Shown: piece by piece, positions 8,277-16,798 of the stretch
Layout: each line of letters opens with the position of its first letter
How positions within the stretch are numbered: position 1 is the first letter of the stretch
Assembly (NCBI GenBank): GCA_937996235.1
Contig: CALKVK010000006.1
Location: 62,001 to 126,000 of the forward strand
Origin: an uncultured bacterium
GTDB lineage: Bacteria > Planctomycetota > JAJSAM01 > JAJVHW01
DNA: 64,000 bases
Reading direction: 5' to 3'
Made by a program: the position numbers and the translations under genes
Notes under the pieces: model-generated
What the model was told of the DNA's origin: nothing
Database searches by the model: none
Seen by the model: only the letters and a program-made list of their open reading frames with translations

Positions 8277-10859
8277 TCAGTACACGAACGACTTGCCCTT
8301 GGGCGCCATCCGCACGCTCACCGCGGCGCCCGTGTCGCCCAGCGTCACCGAGAAGGTCCGCGCCTCCGGGCCGCTCGGCAGCGCGCCGAGGTCGAGGCCC
8401 TTCGCCGAGAGCGTGAGCGTCTCGCGCAGGTAGTCGACGACGAGCTTCGAGACGCCCGGCGCCGACGGCGGGTTCAGCGCCGTGAAGACGTCGCCCTTCT
8501 GCGTGAACTCGGACGCGGGGACGGTGAACGTCAGCCCGCCGTAGACCACCGTGACGTCGAGCGCCTGCGGCGTGATGCCGCCGGCGGTCGCGACGCCGGC
8601 GACGACTAGGAGCTTGTCCTTGCCCGCGCCCTTGTGCAGCGCCTTGGCCTTGAACGGGAACAGCGCGGGCGCAGAGAGCGCGCCGCGCTTCCGGCCGAGC
8701 TTGTACGCGCCCTTCTCGAGCGTCACGGTGCCGCGGCCGTCGGCCGACGTCGTCGCGAACTCGAGCGTCAGCGGGCCGTCGACCGAGAGCCCGTCCGCGA
8801 GCGGGCCCTTCGCCGTGAGCACGAACTTCGCGCGGCTGCTCCCGCTCTTCTGCGGCTTGATCTTGAGCGTGTACGCCTCGGTCGTCGCGATGAACTGGCG
8901 GCCCTTCGGCGTCAGGTTGGCGGCGACCTGCGTGGACCCGATGGTCAGCGTCGCCGGGCCGTCGAGCGGCGCCTCGTCCGGGCCCGTGTCGAAGAAGCCG
9001 GCGACGCGCAGCGACGACTTCGCCGGGTTCTCGGCGCGCTTCAGCTTCACCGTCTTCGGCAGCACGAACGACTCGATCGGCCCGCCGACGTGCACGAGCA
9101 GCGAGATGTCGCCGCTCAGCGAGCTGTGGTCGCCGGTGCGGATCGTCGTCGAGGCCGCGTCGATCACCGCGCTGCTCCCGCCGTACGTCTCCACGAGAAC
9201 GCTGCCGGATCTGGTGGCCGATACGGCCGCGGTCTTGGTCGAGACCTCCTCCGAAGCCGTCGCGACGAACACGCCCGGCAGGTCGATCGAGCCCGAGCGC
9301 GAGAGGATGGTGATGTCGTCGTCTGCGTAGACCTGTCCCAGCAGCGTGATGTCGTCCTCGGCGAGGAGCTCCGCGGTGCCGCCCTCCGCGCGCACCGCGT
9401 CCACGATCAGGAGCATCTGGCCGCCGCGGGCGACGAGCCGCACGCTGCGGTCGGCCGTCACGAACGGCGACGCGCCCGCGGTCGCGTCTGCGGCGAAGCG
9501 CATCAGCACGGCGCCCGAGGCGCGCGCGTCGAGGTCGCCCTGATCCGAGCGGAGGTCGCCGTCGCCGTCGACGACGAAGTCGCCGCCCGTCGCCGCGACG
9601 GTGAGCAGACCGAAGTTCGTTACGAGCTCGCCGTCGCCGTGGAACGCCACGGACCCCGACGCGGCGACCGTCACCGGGCCCGCGCCGCGGTGCACGATCG
9701 ACGCCGCGCCGAGCGAGCCCTCGTTCTCGAGCTCCGCGTCGCCGCCGAACGCGCGGACCGTGATCGAGCCGCTGCCGAGCACCTCGACGACGGCGTCGCC
9801 GACGATCCGCACCCCTCCGGCCGCCTCGATCGCGACATCGCTCGGGACGACCGCCACGCCCGCCCCCGCGCCGTCGCTGCCCGTGATCGTGCCCGCGGTG
9901 ATCCGGAGGTCGCCGACGTGCGCCGAGATCAGGGCGTCGCCCTGCTGCGCCAGGAGCCTGGGGTTCGTGAGCGTGACGGGTCCCGCGGCCTCGACGGTGG
10001 CCTTGCCCACCACAGAGGTCACGCGCAGGTTCGTGCCGGAGACGCCGGCGCCGAAGCCGCGGAGCGTCAGGTCGCCGAAGCGCGATGCCAGCGTCGAGAT
10101 CCCGGTGAATGTCGCGCCGCCGCCCGAGAGGACCTGGAGCGGCCCGGAGCCCGCGGTCGCGCGCGCCTGGTTGAACGTGATCGTGTTGGCGTCGGGCGTC
10201 CCGGCGCCGTGCGCGATCAGCGAGACCGCGGAGAGCGGCGCGTCGACGGCGACGTGCGAGGGGTCCACCTCGACCGCGCCGTCCGCCTGCACCTCGGCGC
10301 CGAGCTCGATGACCCCGTTCGCGTGGAGCACGACGGGGGAGTTGTTGCCGAGCGCCGCGACGCCGGTGACCGGCGCGCCGAGCAGCGAGACCACGCGGAT
10401 GGAGCCGCCCGCGATGATCGTCAGCGGCGCGGCGTCCGCGGCGGTGCGGACCGTCCCGGTGATGTCGACGTCGCCCTGGACGCGCAGCGTCGTCGCGCCC
10501 GAGTACGTGACGGTCGCGGCGCTCGAGACCGTGTAGCTCGTGTACTCGAACGTGCCGCCGGCCAGGTTCTGGTCGGTGGACGCCGCGAACGCCCCGAGGC
10601 CCCCCGCCCCCGCACCCGGGAAGGCCGGCAGCGAGCCGCCGATCGCGTCCTGCGGCGGGAGCGGGTCGATCGTCGGCAGCGACGGCGCCACGCCGCCCGC
10701 GGCGCACTCGTCGATGGTCACGACTCCCTGGACGGGCGCGGCGCCGGTCTCGAACGTCGACTCCGTCGTGATGATCGTGCCGTTCGCGGCGGCGTGGACG
10801 GCCAGGGCGATCACGACGCCGGTCAGGGTCGTGGCGAAGAGCGCGGTGCGTGGCTTCAC
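8277..10859 (-). CDS. Large secreted beta-helix-like protein with duplicated C-terminal modules
   Basis: An 860-aa protein with a signal peptide (about residues 1-25) and a long run of short, regularly spaced beta strands rich in G, A, T and V (for example GDVDITGTVR, GSIRVVSLLG, GVIELGAEV), like right-handed beta-helix or haemagglutinin-type passenger domains. The last about 255 residues (nt 8280-9044) hold two related modules, the second with LTFTVPASEF and GLDLG, similar to the end of the first gene in this window. The start is GTG at 10859 with GGGAGGG upstream. No catalytic motif or beta-barrel translocator is seen. Likely cell-surface or secreted; function unknown. Confidence 0.75.
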   Translation of the reverse strand: MKPRTALFATTLTGVVIALAVHAAANGTIITTESTFETGAAPVQGVVTIDECAAGGVAPSLPTIDPLPPQDAIGGSLPAFPGAGAGGLGAFAASTDQNLAGGTFEYTSYTVSSAATVTYSGATTLRVQGDVDITGTVRTAADAAPLTIIAGGSIRVVSLLGAPVTGVAALGNNSPVVLHANGVIELGAEVQADGAVEVDPSHVAVDAPLSAVSLIAHGAGTPDANTITFNQARATAGSGPLQVLSGGGATFTGISTLASRFGDLTLRGFGAGVSGTNLRVTSVVGKATVEAAGPVTLTNPRLLAQQGDALISAHVGDLRITAGTITGSDGAGAGVAVVPSDVAIEAAGGVRIVGDAVVEVLGSGSITVRAFGGDAELENEGSLGAASIVHRGAGPVTVAASGSVAFHGDGELVTNFGLLTVAATGGDFVVDGDGDLRSDQGDLDARASGAVLMRFAADATAGASPFVTADRSVRLVARGGQMLLIVDAVRAEGGTAELLAEDDITLLGQVYADDDITILSRSGSIDLPGVFVATASEEVSTKTAAVSATRSGSVLVETYGGSSAVIDAASTTIRTGDHSSLSGDISLLVHVGGPIESFVLPKTVKLKRAENPAKSSLRVAGFFDTGPDEAPLDGPATLTIGSTQVAANLTPKGRQFIATTEAYTLKIKPQKSGSSRAKFVLTAKGPLADGLSVDGPLTLEFATTSADGRGTVTLEKGAYKLGRKRGALSAPALFPFKAKALHKGAGKDKLLVVAGVATAGGITPQALDVTVVYGGLTFTVPASEFTQKGDVFTALNPPSAPGVSKLVVDYLRETLTLSAKGLDLGALPSGPEARTFSVTLGDTGAAVSVRMAPKGKSFVY

Positions 10860-10923
10860 GGTGGGTCCCTCCCGCGCGACACTGCGAGACGCGCGGGCGA
10901 GAGTCTACATGAGGAGCCGGCGC

Positions 10924-12306
10924 TCAGGCGGCCGGAGCGCTCTCGACGACGGTCCCGTCCTCGTCCGTGACGGGCTTCGGCAGCCGTCGCACGCGCACGC
11001 GGAGGATCGCCTTCTCGGACGCCTCGACGACAGTGAAGGTCGCGCCGAACGCCTCGAGCACCTCGCCGCGGCGCGGGATGCGCTCCATCTCGTCGAGCAG
11101 GAGGCCCGCGACCGTGCGGTGGTTCGGGATCTCGGTGTCGAGCATCTCGTTGACCGCGTTGACCTCGGCGCGGCCGTGGCAGAGCAGCTCGTCGTCGCCG
11201 GTGCGCTGCATGTCGTCGCCGCTCTCGAGGTCGTCCTCGTCCACGATCTCGCCGACGATCTCCTCGACGACGTCCTCGAGCGTCACGACGCCGACCGTCT
11301 CGCCGTACTCGCCGACGACGATCGCGAGCGGCTGCGTGCGCCGCTGCAGCGCGACCATCAGGTCGTCCGCGGGCATCGTCTCGGGCACGAAGAACGGCTT
11401 GAACGAGATGTCCGGATGCGTCAGCGGCAGCTCGCCGCGGCCGTTCGCCAGCTCGAGCAGCGACTCGAGGCGGTCGAGGATCGCCACGATCTCGTCGCGG
11501 CTGCCGCGGTAGAGGGGGATGCGCGAGCGCGTGATCTCGCCGAGCTGCTCCGCGACGTCCGCGAGCTTCGCGTCGGCCTGCAGGGCCACCATCTCGACGC
11601 GCGGCGTCATGATGTCCTCGGCCGTGAGGTCGTTCAGGCGGAAGACGCGCTGGATCATCTCGCCCTCGTGCCCCTCGATCGCGCCCTGCTCGGCGCCGAG
11701 GTCGGTCAGGCGCGCGATCTCCTCCTCCGAGGTGACGTGCCGCGCGCCGACGCTGAGGAACGGTCGCTGCGTGAGTCCCACCAGCCACAGCACGGGCGTG
11801 AGCATCGTCTGCAGGAAGCGCACGGCCGGCGCGCTGAAGCGGCAGATGGCCAGGTTGTGCCGCTCGCCGATCGTCTTCGGGACGATCTCGCCCCAGATGA
11901 TGACGACCAGCGTGAGCACCCCGAAGAACGCGCCCGAGACGGCCGCGACGAGCTGCGGGTAGGACGCGGCCACCCACTCGTTGAAGAACATGCCGGTCAG
12001 GCCGGATCCCGCGATGTTCGCGAGGTTGTTCACGACGACGACGGCCGCGAGGGGGCGCGCGAAGTCGAGGCGCATGCGCCCGGCGAGGCGGTCGAGGCGG
12101 TTCTCGCTCTCCGTGAGCGTGTGCGCGCGCGCCGTGGAGAGGGAGAGGAACGCGGCCTCGGTCATCGAGGCCAGCGCCGATGCGGCGACCATCACGACCG
12201 CCGCGACGATGACGGGGGCCACGGACGTGCCCTCGGTCTGCGCCAGGAGGGTGAGGAGCGCCGGCGTCCCCGCCGGCGTACTACAGCTACCGAACGTCTC
12301 GTCCAT
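10924..12306 (-). CDS. CNNM/CorC-family membrane protein (DUF21-CBS pair-CorC_HlyC domain)
   Basis: The 460-aa protein has an N-terminal DUF21 region with about four hydrophobic segments (residues about 30-200, including SMTEAAFLSLS and IIWGEIVPKTIGE), a CBS pair starting near DIMTPRVEM (about residue 232), and a C-terminal transporter-associated CorC_HlyC domain from about residue 370. Family members (CNNM/CorC, HlyC/CorC) act in Mg2+ or Co2+ efflux and homeostasis; the ion here is inferred. The ATG at 12306 has GGGAG upstream. It starts 23 nt after the end of gluQ on the same strand. Confidence 0.88.
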   Translation of the reverse strand: MDETFGSCSTPAGTPALLTLLAQTEGTSVAPVIVAAVVMVAASALASMTEAAFLSLSTARAHTLTESENRLDRLAGRMRLDFARPLAAVVVVNNLANIAGSGLTGMFFNEWVAASYPQLVAAVSGAFFGVLTLVVIIWGEIVPKTIGERHNLAICRFSAPAVRFLQTMLTPVLWLVGLTQRPFLSVGARHVTSEEEIARLTDLGAEQGAIEGHEGEMIQRVFRLNDLTAEDIMTPRVEMVALQADAKLADVAEQLGEITRSRIPLYRGSRDEIVAILDRLESLLELANGRGELPLTHPDISFKPFFVPETMPADDLMVALQRRTQPLAIVVGEYGETVGVVTLEDVVEEIVGEIVDEDDLESGDDMQRTGDDELLCHGRAEVNAVNEMLDTEIPNHRTVAGLLLDEMERIPRRGEVLEAFGATFTVVEASEKAILRVRVRRLPKPVTDEDGTVVESAPAA

Positions 12307-12329
12307 GGGCTCCCGCGAAGGGCGCCATC

Positions 12330-13274
12330 CTACACGGGCGGCGCGCCGCCGCGGAAAGCGTCCGACCGCAGCACGACACGATCGCGCGGGAGCCGCGCCG
12401 GGTCGTACCTCGGGACGAGGTCCCTGGCGGACGGTTCCTCCCCGGCCCCGGCGAGCCCGGCGGAGCGCGCGATCCAGGCCACGACGGCCTCCGGGCGGAC
12501 GCCCTCCGCCCGCAGCGTGGCGAGCCGCGTGTCGCCGTGGCGCTTCGCCAGGCGGCGGCCGTCCTCGCCGACCACCAGGGGCAGGTGCAGGTGGCGCGGC
12601 GTGGGGAGGCCGAGCGCGCGCTGGAGCAGGATCTGCCGCGCCGTGCTCGGCAGCAGGTCGTCGCCGCGGATCACGAGGTCGACGCCCGTCGCGGCGTCGT
12701 CCACGACCGTCGCGAGCTGGTAGGCGGCCGTGCCGTTCGCCTTGCGGATCGGGAAGTCGCCCGTCTCCGCGCCGGGGTCCATGTGCTGCGGACCCTGCAG
12801 GAGGTCGTCGAAGGACACGTCGCCCGCGGGCGTCAGGAAGCGCAGCGCGGCCGGGCGGCCCGTGGCCGCGCCGGCCTCCGCGAGCGTGCGGAAGCGGCCG
12901 CGGCACGTGCCGGGGTAGCGCGGACCCTCCGGACCGTGCGGCGCGCTCGCGGCGCCCTCCACCTCGCTGCGGGTGCACACGCAGGGGAAGGCCAGGCCGG
13001 CCGCGACGAGCCGCTCCGCGGCGCCGTCGTAGACGTCCGCGCGCTCGCTCTGCACGAGCACCGGCAGGTGCGCGTCCCAGTCGAGCCCGAGCCAGCGCAG
13101 GTCGAGCAGCGCGCCCTCCGCCGCGCCGCCCTTGACCCGGGGTCCGTCGAGGTCGTCGATGCGGAGCAGGATCTCGGCGCCGAGGGCGCGGGCGTGGAGC
13201 CAGGTCAGCAGGAAGGTGCGCGCGTTGCCGAGGTGCAAGGCGCCCGTGGGGCTCGGGGCGAGTCGTGTGCGCAG
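12330..13274 (-). CDS. gluQ: Glutamyl-Q tRNA(Asp) synthetase, probable CTG start
   Basis: A truncated glutamyl-tRNA synthetase paralogue that glutamylates queuosine on tRNA(Asp). It has the class I signature RLAPSPTGALHLGNARTF, the zinc-site cysteines in CVCTRSE and GTCRGR, VIRGDDLLPSTARQ, and RRLAKRHGDT in the KMSKS-loop place; it lacks the anticodon-binding domain, as expected. The first ordinary start (TTG at 13238) would remove the essential APSPTG motif, and no ATG, GTG or TTG lies upstream in frame, so I place the start at CTG 13274, about eight nt after a GAGG. That gives 314 aa and an 11-nt overlap with queF, which acts in the same queuosine pathway. Confidence 0.85.
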   Translation of the reverse strand: MRTRLAPSPTGALHLGNARTFLLTWLHARALGAEILLRIDDLDGPRVKGGAAEGALLDLRWLGLDWDAHLPVLVQSERADVYDGAAERLVAAGLAFPCVCTRSEVEGAASAPHGPEGPRYPGTCRGRFRTLAEAGAATGRPAALRFLTPAGDVSFDDLLQGPQHMDPGAETGDFPIRKANGTAAYQLATVVDDAATGVDLVIRGDDLLPSTARQILLQRALGLPTPRHLHLPLVVGEDGRRLAKRHGDTRLATLRAEGVRPEAVVAWIARSAGLAGAGEEPSARDLVPRYDPARLPRDRVVLRSDAFRGGAPPV

Positions 13275-13284
13275 CGCGGCGGCC

Positions 13285-13623
13285 TCAGCGCGACGCGACG
13301 TGCGTGCAGCGGATCGTCGTGGTGATCCCGCCCCGCGCGCTGAACTCGCCCGAGACGCTCATCCGGCGCGGCGCCAGGGCGCTCACGAGCGTGTCGAGGA
13401 TCTCGTTCGTCGCGGCCTCGTAGAAGATGCCGCGGTCGCGATACGTCTGGAGCCAGAGCTTGAGGCTCTTCAGCTCCACGCAGACGCCGTCCGGCACGTA
13501 GACGATGCGGATCGTGCCGAAGTCCGGGTGCCCCGTCTTCGGGCAGAGCGACGTGAACTCCGGCTGGACGATCTCGATCTCGTAGTCGCGGTCGGGCCGA
13601 GGGTTCGGGAAGGTCTCGAGCAT
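13285..13623 (-). CDS. queF: NADPH-dependent 7-cyano-7-deazaguanine (preQ0) reductase
   Basis: A 112-aa unimodular (type I) QueF that reduces preQ0 to preQ1 in queuosine biosynthesis. The catalytic Cys27 and Asp34 are in SLCPKTGHPDFG, and the substrate/cofactor motif VELKSLKLWL follows. Length and motif order fit the short family exactly. The ATG at 13623 is used. It directly precedes gluQ, so this pair joins an early and a late step of tRNA queuosine modification. A hairpin at 13654-13688 separates it from the ferredoxin gene upstream. Confidence 0.95.
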   Translation of the reverse strand: MLETFPNPRPDRDYEIEIVQPEFTSLCPKTGHPDFGTIRIVYVPDGVCVELKSLKLWLQTYRDRGIFYEAATNEILDTLVSALAPRRMSVSGEFSARGGITTTIRCTHVASR

Positions 13624-13653
13624 GGCGTACCTCAGGCTCCGGGGGAGACGACA

Positions 13654-13688
13654 CGAGGCCGGCGGGAGTACGTCTCCCGCCGGCCTCG
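13654..13688 (-). terminator. 15-bp perfect hairpin between ferredoxin and queF
   Basis: CGAGGCCGGCGGGAG (13654-13668) pairs perfectly with 13674-13688 around TACGT. It lies downstream of the ferredoxin gene on the minus strand and 30 nt before queF. It lacks a U-tract; on position it is a terminator for the ferredoxin gene or an attenuating structure in front of queF. Confidence 0.55.
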
Positions 13689-13723
13689 TCCGCTCACCCG
13701 CGTGGTGCGCGGGTGGCGTCCCC

Positions 13724-13770
13724 GATGGTGCGCCCCAGATGGTGCGCCCAGCTGGTGCGCCCAGATGGTG
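13724..13770. repeat. 13-14 nt tandem mini-repeat
   Basis: Units GATGGTGCGCCCCA (13724), GATGGTGCGCCCA (13738), GCTGGTGCGCCCA (13751) and a partial GATGGTG (13764) lie in tandem just after the ferredoxin stop codon. This is probably slippage-derived; no function is evident. Confidence 0.8.
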
Positions 13771-13777
13771 CTCGCCG

Positions 13778-14095
13778 CTACTTGGCGTTCTCGGGGTTGT
13801 GCGGCGGCTCCGACGGATCGCGGAGCGTCCAGCCGCTGCGGTCCGAGGCGTTCGGCCACATGGCGGCCGCCGCCTTGTTGTACTCGGCCCAGTCCGGAGC
13901 CTGGTCCACGCTGTCCACGATCGCGGCGATCGGGCACTCGGGGAGGCAGGCGCCGCAGTCGATGCAGGTGTCGGGATTGATCACCATCATCGCCGCGCCC
14001 TCGTGGTCCCCGTAGTGCATGGCCTCGACGGGGCAGACTTCCACGCACGCGCCGTAGCGCTCGCCCATGCACTTCCCGATGATCACGTAGGCCAT
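13778..14095 (-). CDS. fdxA: 7Fe ferredoxin ([3Fe-4S][4Fe-4S], FdxA-like)
   Basis: A 105-aa cytosolic electron carrier. The cysteines are C9, C17, C21 (with Pro22) and C44, C47, C50, C54 (CIDCGACLPECP). The position matching the second Cys of Azotobacter-type FdI is absent, leaving C9, C17 and C54 for a [3Fe-4S] cluster and C21, C44, C47 and C50 for a [4Fe-4S] cluster. The C-terminal helix region (DWAEYNKAAAAMWPN) also matches FdxA length and layout. The ATG at 14095 has AGGAGAG upstream. A natural partner for the ferredoxin-dependent KorAB encoded in this window, by inference. Confidence 0.9.
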   Translation of the reverse strand: MAYVIIGKCMGERYGACVEVCPVEAMHYGDHEGAAMMVINPDTCIDCGACLPECPIAAIVDSVDQAPDWAEYNKAAAAMWPNASDRSGWTLRDPSEPPHNPENAK

Positions 14096-14211
14096 CTTCA
14101 GCTCTCCTGATGGACGGTTGTCGGCAGCACCTGTCGCGAGCGCGTGAAAGTAGCGACGCCCCGAGAGGCCGACAAGACTTCGCGTCCAATCCCGTGAAAT
14201 GAGACGACGTC

Positions 14212-14985
14212 TCAGCAAGCGGAGAGGAAGCGCAGCACGAGCGTCGCGATCTCCGCGCCCCGTCCGGTCAGCCGGTGGTCGGCGCCGCCGAGCAGCACGA
14301 GGTCGAGATCGCGGCGGGGGCAGGCCCGCGCGAACTCCACCGCGGCGTCCCACGGCACGGACTCGTCGGCGCGCCCGTGCACTACGAGCGCCGGGTGCGC
14401 GAGCGCGGCCGCGAGCCGTGCCGTGGAGCGCGTCTCCACCTCGGCGAGGACGTCCGGCCCGAACGCCTGGCCGGCGCGCCCCGCGGGGACGTGCGGCGCG
14501 CCCGCACGCCACGCGGCGAGCGCCTCCTTCGGGAGCGAGCGCACGTAGCGCTCGAGGAATCCGAACGCCGGCGCCAGCAGCACCAGGCGCTCGCACAGCG
14601 CGGCGTCCTCGGCCGCCGCCCACGCGACGACGAGCGCCCCGAACGACGAGCCCGCGAACACGCGGTGCCGCGCCTGCGCGAACTCCGGCTGGGCGGCGAC
14701 GCGGCGCACGTCCGCCACGGAGCGCGCGATCGAGAGGCTCTCGAGCGCGCCGCCCGACGCGCCGTGGCCCTGGAAGTCGGGCGCGAGCACCGTCCAGCCG
14801 GCGGCGGGCAGCGTGCGCCCGAGCACCTCCGCCTTGCCCCCGCGGCGGCTCGAGCCGAGACCGTGCGCGGCGAGCACGGCCCCGCGCGGCTCGGCGGCGG
14901 GGTACACGTCGACGACGAGACGCGGCGGGTGGCCGTCCGGGCCGGGCGGCACCTCGACCGTGCGGCGCGCGGGCGCCTCAGCCAT
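14212..14985 (-). CDS. Alpha/beta hydrolase
   Basis: A 257-aa cytosolic alpha/beta-hydrolase-fold protein. The oxyanion region is HGLGSSRRGG, the nucleophile elbow GSSFG puts the catalytic Ser at 114, the likely acid is Asp207 in VVHGRADESVP, and the base is His237 in GGADHRLTG. This resembles serine aminopeptidase S33/monoacylglycerol-lipase-like hydrolases; the substrate is unknown. The ATG at 14985 overlaps the end of the HAD phosphatase gene by 8 nt, so it is the last gene of a three-gene coupled unit (14212-16257). Confidence 0.82.
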   Translation of the reverse strand: MAEAPARRTVEVPPGPDGHPPRLVVDVYPAAEPRGAVLAAHGLGSSRRGGKAEVLGRTLPAAGWTVLAPDFQGHGASGGALESLSIARSVADVRRVAAQPEFAQARHRVFAGSSFGALVVAWAAAEDAALCERLVLLAPAFGFLERYVRSLPKEALAAWRAGAPHVPAGRAGQAFGPDVLAEVETRSTARLAAALAHPALVVHGRADESVPWDAAVEFARACPRRDLDLVLLGGADHRLTGRGAEIATLVLRFLSAC

Positions 14986-15829
14986 CGAGTCCGCTCGTGC
15001 GCAGCATGTGCCGGACGACGCCGTCCTCGCGGTGCGACGCGACGACCTCGTGCGCCGCCGCGCGCACCGCGGCCTCGGCGTTCGCGACCGCGACGGCGCG
15101 GTGCGCGGCGGCGAACAGCGGCAGGTCGGAGCCCGTGTCGCCGTACGCGACGATCTCGTGCTCCCCGAGGCCGTGGCGGGCCACGACGTCGCGCAGCGCG
15201 ACGTCCTTGCCCGCGTGGGCCGAGTGTGCGGTGACCCAGGTCCAGCCCGGCGAGTACGCGTTCTCGTACACGTGCAGCGCGAGCGCGCCGCCCGTCCGCT
15301 CGCGCACCTGCGCCGCGATGCTCTCCGCCGGCTCGCGCCGGTCCATCACCGTCAGGCACAGCACGGCGTCGTCGAGAACCGCGTCGAGGTCCGGCACGTG
15401 GCGCAGCCGCGGGTCGCCGGCGCGCACGCGGTCCTCGACGAACCAGCGCCCGCCGCCGTTCGTGCAGCGCTCGTAGTTCACGCGGTCGCGCTCGCCGTCG
15501 TACGTCGAGACGAAGAGCGTGGTGCCGTGTTCGCGCGCGATCTCGAGCACGCAGCGCGCGGCGGCGGCGTCGGTCGCACGGACGACGTCGTGCCGCGTCG
15601 AGCCGAGCTGCGTGACCACCGCGCCGTGCAACGCCACGACCGGGAGCGCGAGCGGCAGGTCACCGAGGATCGCGCGCACGGAGTACGGGCTCCGCGCCGT
15701 CGCGAACGTCACGGCGACGCCCGCGGCGAGGAGGCGCGCGAGTCCGTCGCGCGTGCGCTGCGAGAGCTGCGCGTCCGCGTCGAGCAGCGTGCCGTCGAGG
15801 TCCGAGACGAAGAGGCGCGGGCGCGTCAT
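14978..15829 (-). CDS. HAD-superfamily (Cof-type, IIB) phosphatase
   Basis: A 283-aa HAD hydrolase with motif I VSDLDGTLLD (nucleophile Asp10, acid/base Asp12), a type IIB cap in the middle, and motif IV GDTGSDLPLF. Cof-like members dephosphorylate sugar phosphates, nucleotides or cofactors; no substrate can be assigned. The ATG at 15829 overlaps the stop of the upstream gene (ATGA). It sits between a gene of unknown function and the hydrolase with overlaps on both sides. Confidence 0.85.
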   Translation of the reverse strand: MTRPRLFVSDLDGTLLDADAQLSQRTRDGLARLLAAGVAVTFATARSPYSVRAILGDLPLALPVVALHGAVVTQLGSTRHDVVRATDAAAARCVLEIAREHGTTLFVSTYDGERDRVNYERCTNGGGRWFVEDRVRAGDPRLRHVPDLDAVLDDAVLCLTVMDRREPAESIAAQVRERTGGALALHVYENAYSPGWTWVTAHSAHAGKDVALRDVVARHGLGEHEIVAYGDTGSDLPLFAAAHRAVAVANAEAAVRAAAHEVVASHREDGVVRHMLRTSGLDG

Positions 15830-16257
15830 CCGAACACGCGCTTCAGGAACGGCTCGGGCCGGTAGATGCCGCCGTTGCGGCCCCACCAGACGAACGCCGC
15901 GTCCGCGTTCTGCGTGACCGCCGCGGCGGCGCGTCCGAGCAGCCGCCGGCCGGCCTTGTGGTCGTCCGGCACCGCCACCGAGAGGAACACGTGCGACGAG
16001 TGCGACACGAACACGCGGCGCTCCTCGCCGCCCACGACGGGGCGGGGGAAGTGCGCCGCGCCGACGCGCCCGACGCCCTGCGCGAAGAGCAGCGTGCGCT
16101 CCGCGGCGGCGTCCTCCGCCAGGCGCACCGCGTCGGTCGCCTGCACGCCGCAGCCGCGCGCGGCGAACCAGGCGTTCAGCGCGTCGGCGGTGGGCAGCCC
16201 GCCGCTGCGCAGGGCGACGCACGCCCAGGCATGGCGGGTGGGGCCGGCAACGGGCAT
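15826..16257 (-). CDS. Hypothetical protein
   Basis: A 143-aa protein that I do not recognise. It has no signal peptide or membrane segment. Visible features are an N-terminal HAWACVALRSGGL, a central EERRVFVSHSSHVFLSV strand pair and a conserved-looking C-terminus FVWWGRNGGIYRPEPF. The ATG at 16257 was chosen over the GTG at 16266; neither has a strong ribosome-binding site. Its 4-nt overlap with the HAD phosphatase and codon use like its neighbours support a real gene in that operon. Confidence 0.6.
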   Translation of the reverse strand: MPVAGPTRHAWACVALRSGGLPTADALNAWFAARGCGVQATDAVRLAEDAAAERTLLFAQGVGRVGAAHFPRPVVGGEERRVFVSHSSHVFLSVAVPDDHKAGRRLLGRAAAAVTQNADAAFVWWGRNGGIYRPEPFLKRVFG

Positions 16258-16300
16258 GCGGCGCACGCTACTGCCGCCGCGCCGCGCGCCCAGAACATCG

Positions 16301-16798
16301 TCACTGCGGCGGGCGCGGCAGTGCGAGCGCGCGGAGCGCGTCGCCGCTGACGCGGTGCGTCGTCCACTCCGAGAGCGGCGTCGCGCCGAGGTGCCGATAG
16401 AACCCCAGCGCCGGCTCGTTCCAGTCGAGCACGCTCCACTCGAGGCGCGCGTGCCCGCGCGCGACGGCCCGCGCGGCGACGGCGCGGAGCAGCGCCTCGC
16501 CGATCCCGCGGCCGCGGTGCTCCGGCGGCACGAACAGGTCCTCGAGCCACGTGCCCGGCGCGCCCTTCCACGTCGAGTACGTGCGGAACGTGAGCGCGAA
16601 GCCGACGGCGCCCGAAGCGTCCTCGGCCAGGAGGCACTCGAAGGGCGGGTCGTCCGACGCGAGCTGCGCGCGGAGCCGCTCCTCGGTCGCCTCGACGGCG
16701 TCGGGCTCGCGCTCGTAGGCCGCCAGCGCGCGCACGAACGCGAGGATCGTCGCGGCGTCGCCGGGCCCGGCGTCGCGGATCGTGAACGCCGCGCTCAC
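16301..16798 (-). CDS. GNAT-family N-acetyltransferase
   Basis: A 165-aa acetyl-CoA-dependent acetyltransferase. The acetyl-CoA-binding signature RGRGIGEAL follows the WLEDLFVPPEH strand, and the C-terminal LDWNEPALGFYRHLGA is typical of the diamine/spermidine-acetyltransferase-like GNAT group. The GTG at 16798 overlaps the bufC stop (GTGA). This tight coupling to the MNIO/DUF2063 pair raises the possibility that it modifies the same peptide or metal-related substrate, but it could equally be a housekeeping acetyltransferase. Confidence 0.85.
   Translation of the reverse strand: MSAAFTIRDAGPGDAATILAFVRALAAYEREPDAVEATEERLRAQLASDDPPFECLLAEDASGAVGFALTFRTYSTWKGAPGTWLEDLFVPPEHRGRGIGEALLRAVAARAVARGHARLEWSVLDWNEPALGFYRHLGATPLSEWTTHRVSGDALRALALPRPPQ

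Noticed and set aside
13724..13770. Possible short CRISPR or operator array
   Set aside because: 13-14 nt units without spacers; simple tandem slippage.
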